Of a stretch of 58,098 nt of DNA, positions 56,048-58,098 are shown piece after piece. The stretch comes from Opitutaceae bacterium (lineage in GTDB: Bacteria; Verrucomicrobiota; Verrucomicrobiia; Opitutales; Opitutaceae): assembly GCA_005792355.1 (NCBI GenBank), contig SXSC01000382.1:1-58098 (forward strand), in the 5' to 3' direction. The translations under genes and the position numbers were made by a program. Numbering within the stretch: position 1 is the first letter of the stretch; every line of letters starts with the position of its first letter. Below the pieces are notes generated by a model. It had not been told where the DNA came from, did not search any database, and saw only the letters and a program-made list of their open reading frames with translations.

Positions 56048-58098
56048 ATGTCCTCGCTTCGCGACCTCCTTGCTCCCACCGATTCCTTTGCGCGCCGTCA
56101 CCACGGCGACAGCGCCGCCGACACCGCCGCGATGCTCGCGACGCTGGGCTACGCCTCGCTTGAGTCGCTCACCGCCGCCGCCGTGCCCGCGGCGATCCGG
56201 CGCGGTCCTCTCAACCTCCCCGCCCCTCTCGGCGAGAGTGCCGCGCTCGCCGAGCTCCACGCCATCGCGCGGGAGAACCGTCTCCACCGCAGCTTCATCG
56301 GCATGGGTTACTCCGGCACCGCCACGCCGGGCGTGATTCAGCGCAACATCCTCGAAAACCCCGGCTGGTACACGGCGTACACCCCATATCAGGCCGAGAT
56401 CTCCCAGGGCCGGCTCGAGGCGCTCCTGAATTTTCAGACGCTCGTCACCGAACTCGCCGGCCTCGAAATCGCCAACGCCTCCATGCTCGACGAGGGCACC
56501 GCCGCCGCCGAGGCCATGATGATGTGTCACCGCTTGAAGGAGGGCGACACCGCCGCCCACCGCGTGTTCTTCGTCTCGGCACGCTGCCATCCGCAGACCA
56601 TCGACATCGTGAAGACGCGGGCCAAGCCCATCGGCCTGGAGGTCGTGGTTGGCGATCACCGGACCTTCGCGATCGACGCGACGTGCTTCGGCGTGCTCGT
56701 GCAATACCCCGACACCACCGGCTCGATTCACGACTTCGAAAAATTTTTCGCCGCCGCCCACGCCGCCGGCGCCTTCACGATTGTCGCGACCGATCTCCTG
56801 GCGCTCACGCTGCTGCGGGCGCCGGGCGAATTCGGCGCCGATGTCGCGGTCGGCTCGGCCCAGCGCTGCGGCGTGCCGATGGGTTTCGGCGGACCGCACG
56901 CGGGCTTCCTCGCCACCAAGGACGCCTTCAAACGCCAGATGCCCGGCCGCCTGGTTGGCGTGTCGAAGGATGCCCAGGGCGATCCCGCGATGCGCCTCGC
57001 CCTCGGCACCCGCGAGCAACACGGTCGCCGCGACAAGGCCACGTCGAACAGCTGCACCGCCCAGGTGCTCCTCGCCGTGATGGCCTCGATGTATGCCGTG
57101 TACCACGGTCCCGAGGGTCTCAAGCGGATCGCGCGCCGGGTCAAAATGCTCACCGAAGTCCTCGCCGCCGGCCTGCGTGCGGCCGGGCTGACGCTTAACG
57201 ACGAGCCCGTGTTCGACACGCTCACCATCAGCGGAGTCGACGCCGCCAGAGTTCACGCCGCCGCCACCGCCCAAAAGTTCAATCTGCGCCCGATCGACGC
57301 CCGCACCGTCGGTCTCTCCCTCGACGAGATCACCACGGTCGAGGAAGTGAAAATTTTGCTTTCCTGTTTCTCCGCGGGTGCCGATCTCGAAACTCACCTC
57401 TCGTCACTTGGCTCCGCAGCAAAGGAATTCCGCGCCCCGTGGGCGCGGAATTCCTCCTTCCTCACGCACCCGACCTTCAATTGCCACCACACCGAGCACG
57501 AGATGCTCCGCTACATCCGGCGGCTCGAGGCGAAGGATCTCTCGCTCTGCCACTCGATGATTTCGCTGGGTTCGTGCACGATGAAGCTCAACGCCACGAG
57601 CGAGATGTTCCCCGTGTCGTGGCCCGAGTTTGGCCAGTTGCATCCCTTCGCGCCCGCCGACCAGACCCGCGGCTACCAGAAACTTTTCTCCGACCTGGAA
57701 CAGTGGCTCGCGGAAATCACCGGCTTCGCCGCCGTCTCCCTCCAGCCCAACGCCGGCTCCCAGGGCGAATACGCCGGGCTGCTCGTCATCCGCGCGTACC
57801 ACGAGTCGCGCGGCGAGGGCCATCGCCACATCTGCCTCATCCCGACGAGCGCGCATGGCACGAATCCCGCCTCTGCCGCGATGTGCGGCTACAAGGTCGT
57901 GCCCGTCGCCTGCGACACGAACGGCAACATCGACCTCGCCGATCTGCGGGCGAAATCCGCCGCGCACGCTCACGACCTCGCCGCGTTGATGGTCACGTAC
58001 CCGTCGACCCACGGCGTGTTTGAGACCGGCATCAAGGATATCTGCGCGACCATCCACACCCACGGCGGCCAGGTCTACATGGATGGCGCCAACATGAA
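56048..58098 (+). CDS. gcvP: glycine dehydrogenase (decarboxylating), GcvP P-protein, 3' end beyond the window
   Basis: The first 683 codons of a fused P-protein (usual length about 950). It is the PLP-dependent decarboxylase of the glycine cleavage system, which passes the aminomethyl group to lipoylated GcvH. The N-terminal half shows FIGMGYSGTATPGVIQRNIL, ENPGWYTAYTPYQAEISQGR, AMRLALGTREQH and SNSCTAQVLLAVMASMYAVY. The second half begins near SLGSCTMKLNATSEM and includes SLQPNAGSQGEYAGL and HGTNPASA. The window ends at MDGANMN, just before the PLP-binding Lys. The start is the ATG at 56048. No stop occurs within the window. No other gcv gene is visible here. Confidence 0.95.
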   Translation, partial: MSSLRDLLAPTDSFARRHHGDSAADTAAMLATLGYASLESLTAAAVPAAIRRGPLNLPAPLGESAALAELHAIARENRLHRSFIGMGYSGTATPGVIQRNILENPGWYTAYTPYQAEISQGRLEALLNFQTLVTELAGLEIANASMLDEGTAAAEAMMMCHRLKEGDTAAHRVFFVSARCHPQTIDIVKTRAKPIGLEVVVGDHRTFAIDATCFGVLVQYPDTTGSIHDFEKFFAAAHAAGAFTIVATDLLALTLLRAPGEFGADVAVGSAQRCGVPMGFGGPHAGFLATKDAFKRQMPGRLVGVSKDAQGDPAMRLALGTREQHGRRDKATSNSCTAQVLLAVMASMYAVYHGPEGLKRIARRVKMLTEVLAAGLRAAGLTLNDEPVFDTLTISGVDAARVHAAATAQKFNLRPIDARTVGLSLDEITTVEEVKILLSCFSAGADLETHLSSLGSAAKEFRAPWARNSSFLTHPTFNCHHTEHEMLRYIRRLEAKDLSLCHSMISLGSCTMKLNATSEMFPVSWPEFGQLHPFAPADQTRGYQKLFSDLEQWLAEITGFAAVSLQPNAGSQGEYAGLLVIRAYHESRGEGHRHICLIPTSAHGTNPASAAMCGYKVVPVACDTNGNIDLADLRAKSAAHAHDLAALMVTYPSTHGVFETGIKDICATIHTHGGQVYMDGANM

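Overview
The window is GC-rich chromosomal DNA that looks like a member of the Verrucomicrobiota, most likely family Opitutaceae. The grounds are: many large TonB-dependent receptors with an L[ST]PFxVS motif behind the signal peptide and no SusD partner, a secreted glycosidase ending in a tandem C-terminal repeat, linked genes for DUF1592-type cytochrome and DUF1552 proteins, sulfatases, FecI/FecR regulators and degenerate intergenic repeats. This placement is inferred from gene content, not from a search.

Layout. 149-664 (-) is a YefM/YoeB toxin-antitoxin pair. 837-24392 (+) is a glycan-utilisation region: a multidomain secreted glycosidase, a TonB receptor, a siderophore-type receptor, a CarboxypepD-type TonB receptor, a GH95 alpha-L-fucosidase, a sulfatase, a chimeric GH95'-FecR' remnant and two more paralogous receptors ending at a terminator. 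An 84-bp near-identical repeat and a shared CCGATCGG palindrome lie upstream of several of these genes and may be the common control element. 24534-26786 is a lipase-maturation-factor-like membrane protein with Sel1-type repeats. 26787-27491 holds debris of a beta-propeller gene and a LacI-type regulator.

27492-36885 (+) is a secreted-protein operon: DUF1592-family haem protein, DUF1552 protein, a WD40 protein with a caspase-like domain whose catalytic dyad looks lost, a pseudo-esterase, its apparently active paralogue, and a carbohydrate-binding-like protein. 37399-38559 is the first of three DUF4143 ATPases. 38572-46626 (-) is a second glycan operon: STN-containing TonB receptor, BNR-repeat protein, sulfatase and alpha/beta hydrolase. 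46.7-50 kb holds a MITE-like inverted repeat, two more DUF4143 ATPases and a frameshifted sialidase fragment. FecI/FecR regulators follow at 50105-51731.

52.0-55.2 kb is an accessory hot spot around tRNA-Val(CAC). The intact tRNA sits between two small islets, each carrying a PIN-toxin module. One is bounded by duplicates of the tRNA 5' half plus upstream flank, the other by duplicates of the tRNA 3' end plus downstream flank. Gutted Fic and GIY-YIG genes lie in the same spot. The window ends in core genes: endonuclease III (-) and the start of glycine dehydrogenase gcvP (+), cut by the window edge.

How it fits together (inference): the two glycan regions would capture and degrade a sulfated, fucose-containing glycan, with receptors importing fragments, sulfatases and fucosidase trimming them, and FecI/FecR and possibly LacI-type proteins controlling expression. 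No CRISPR array, rRNA or complete insertion sequence was seen.
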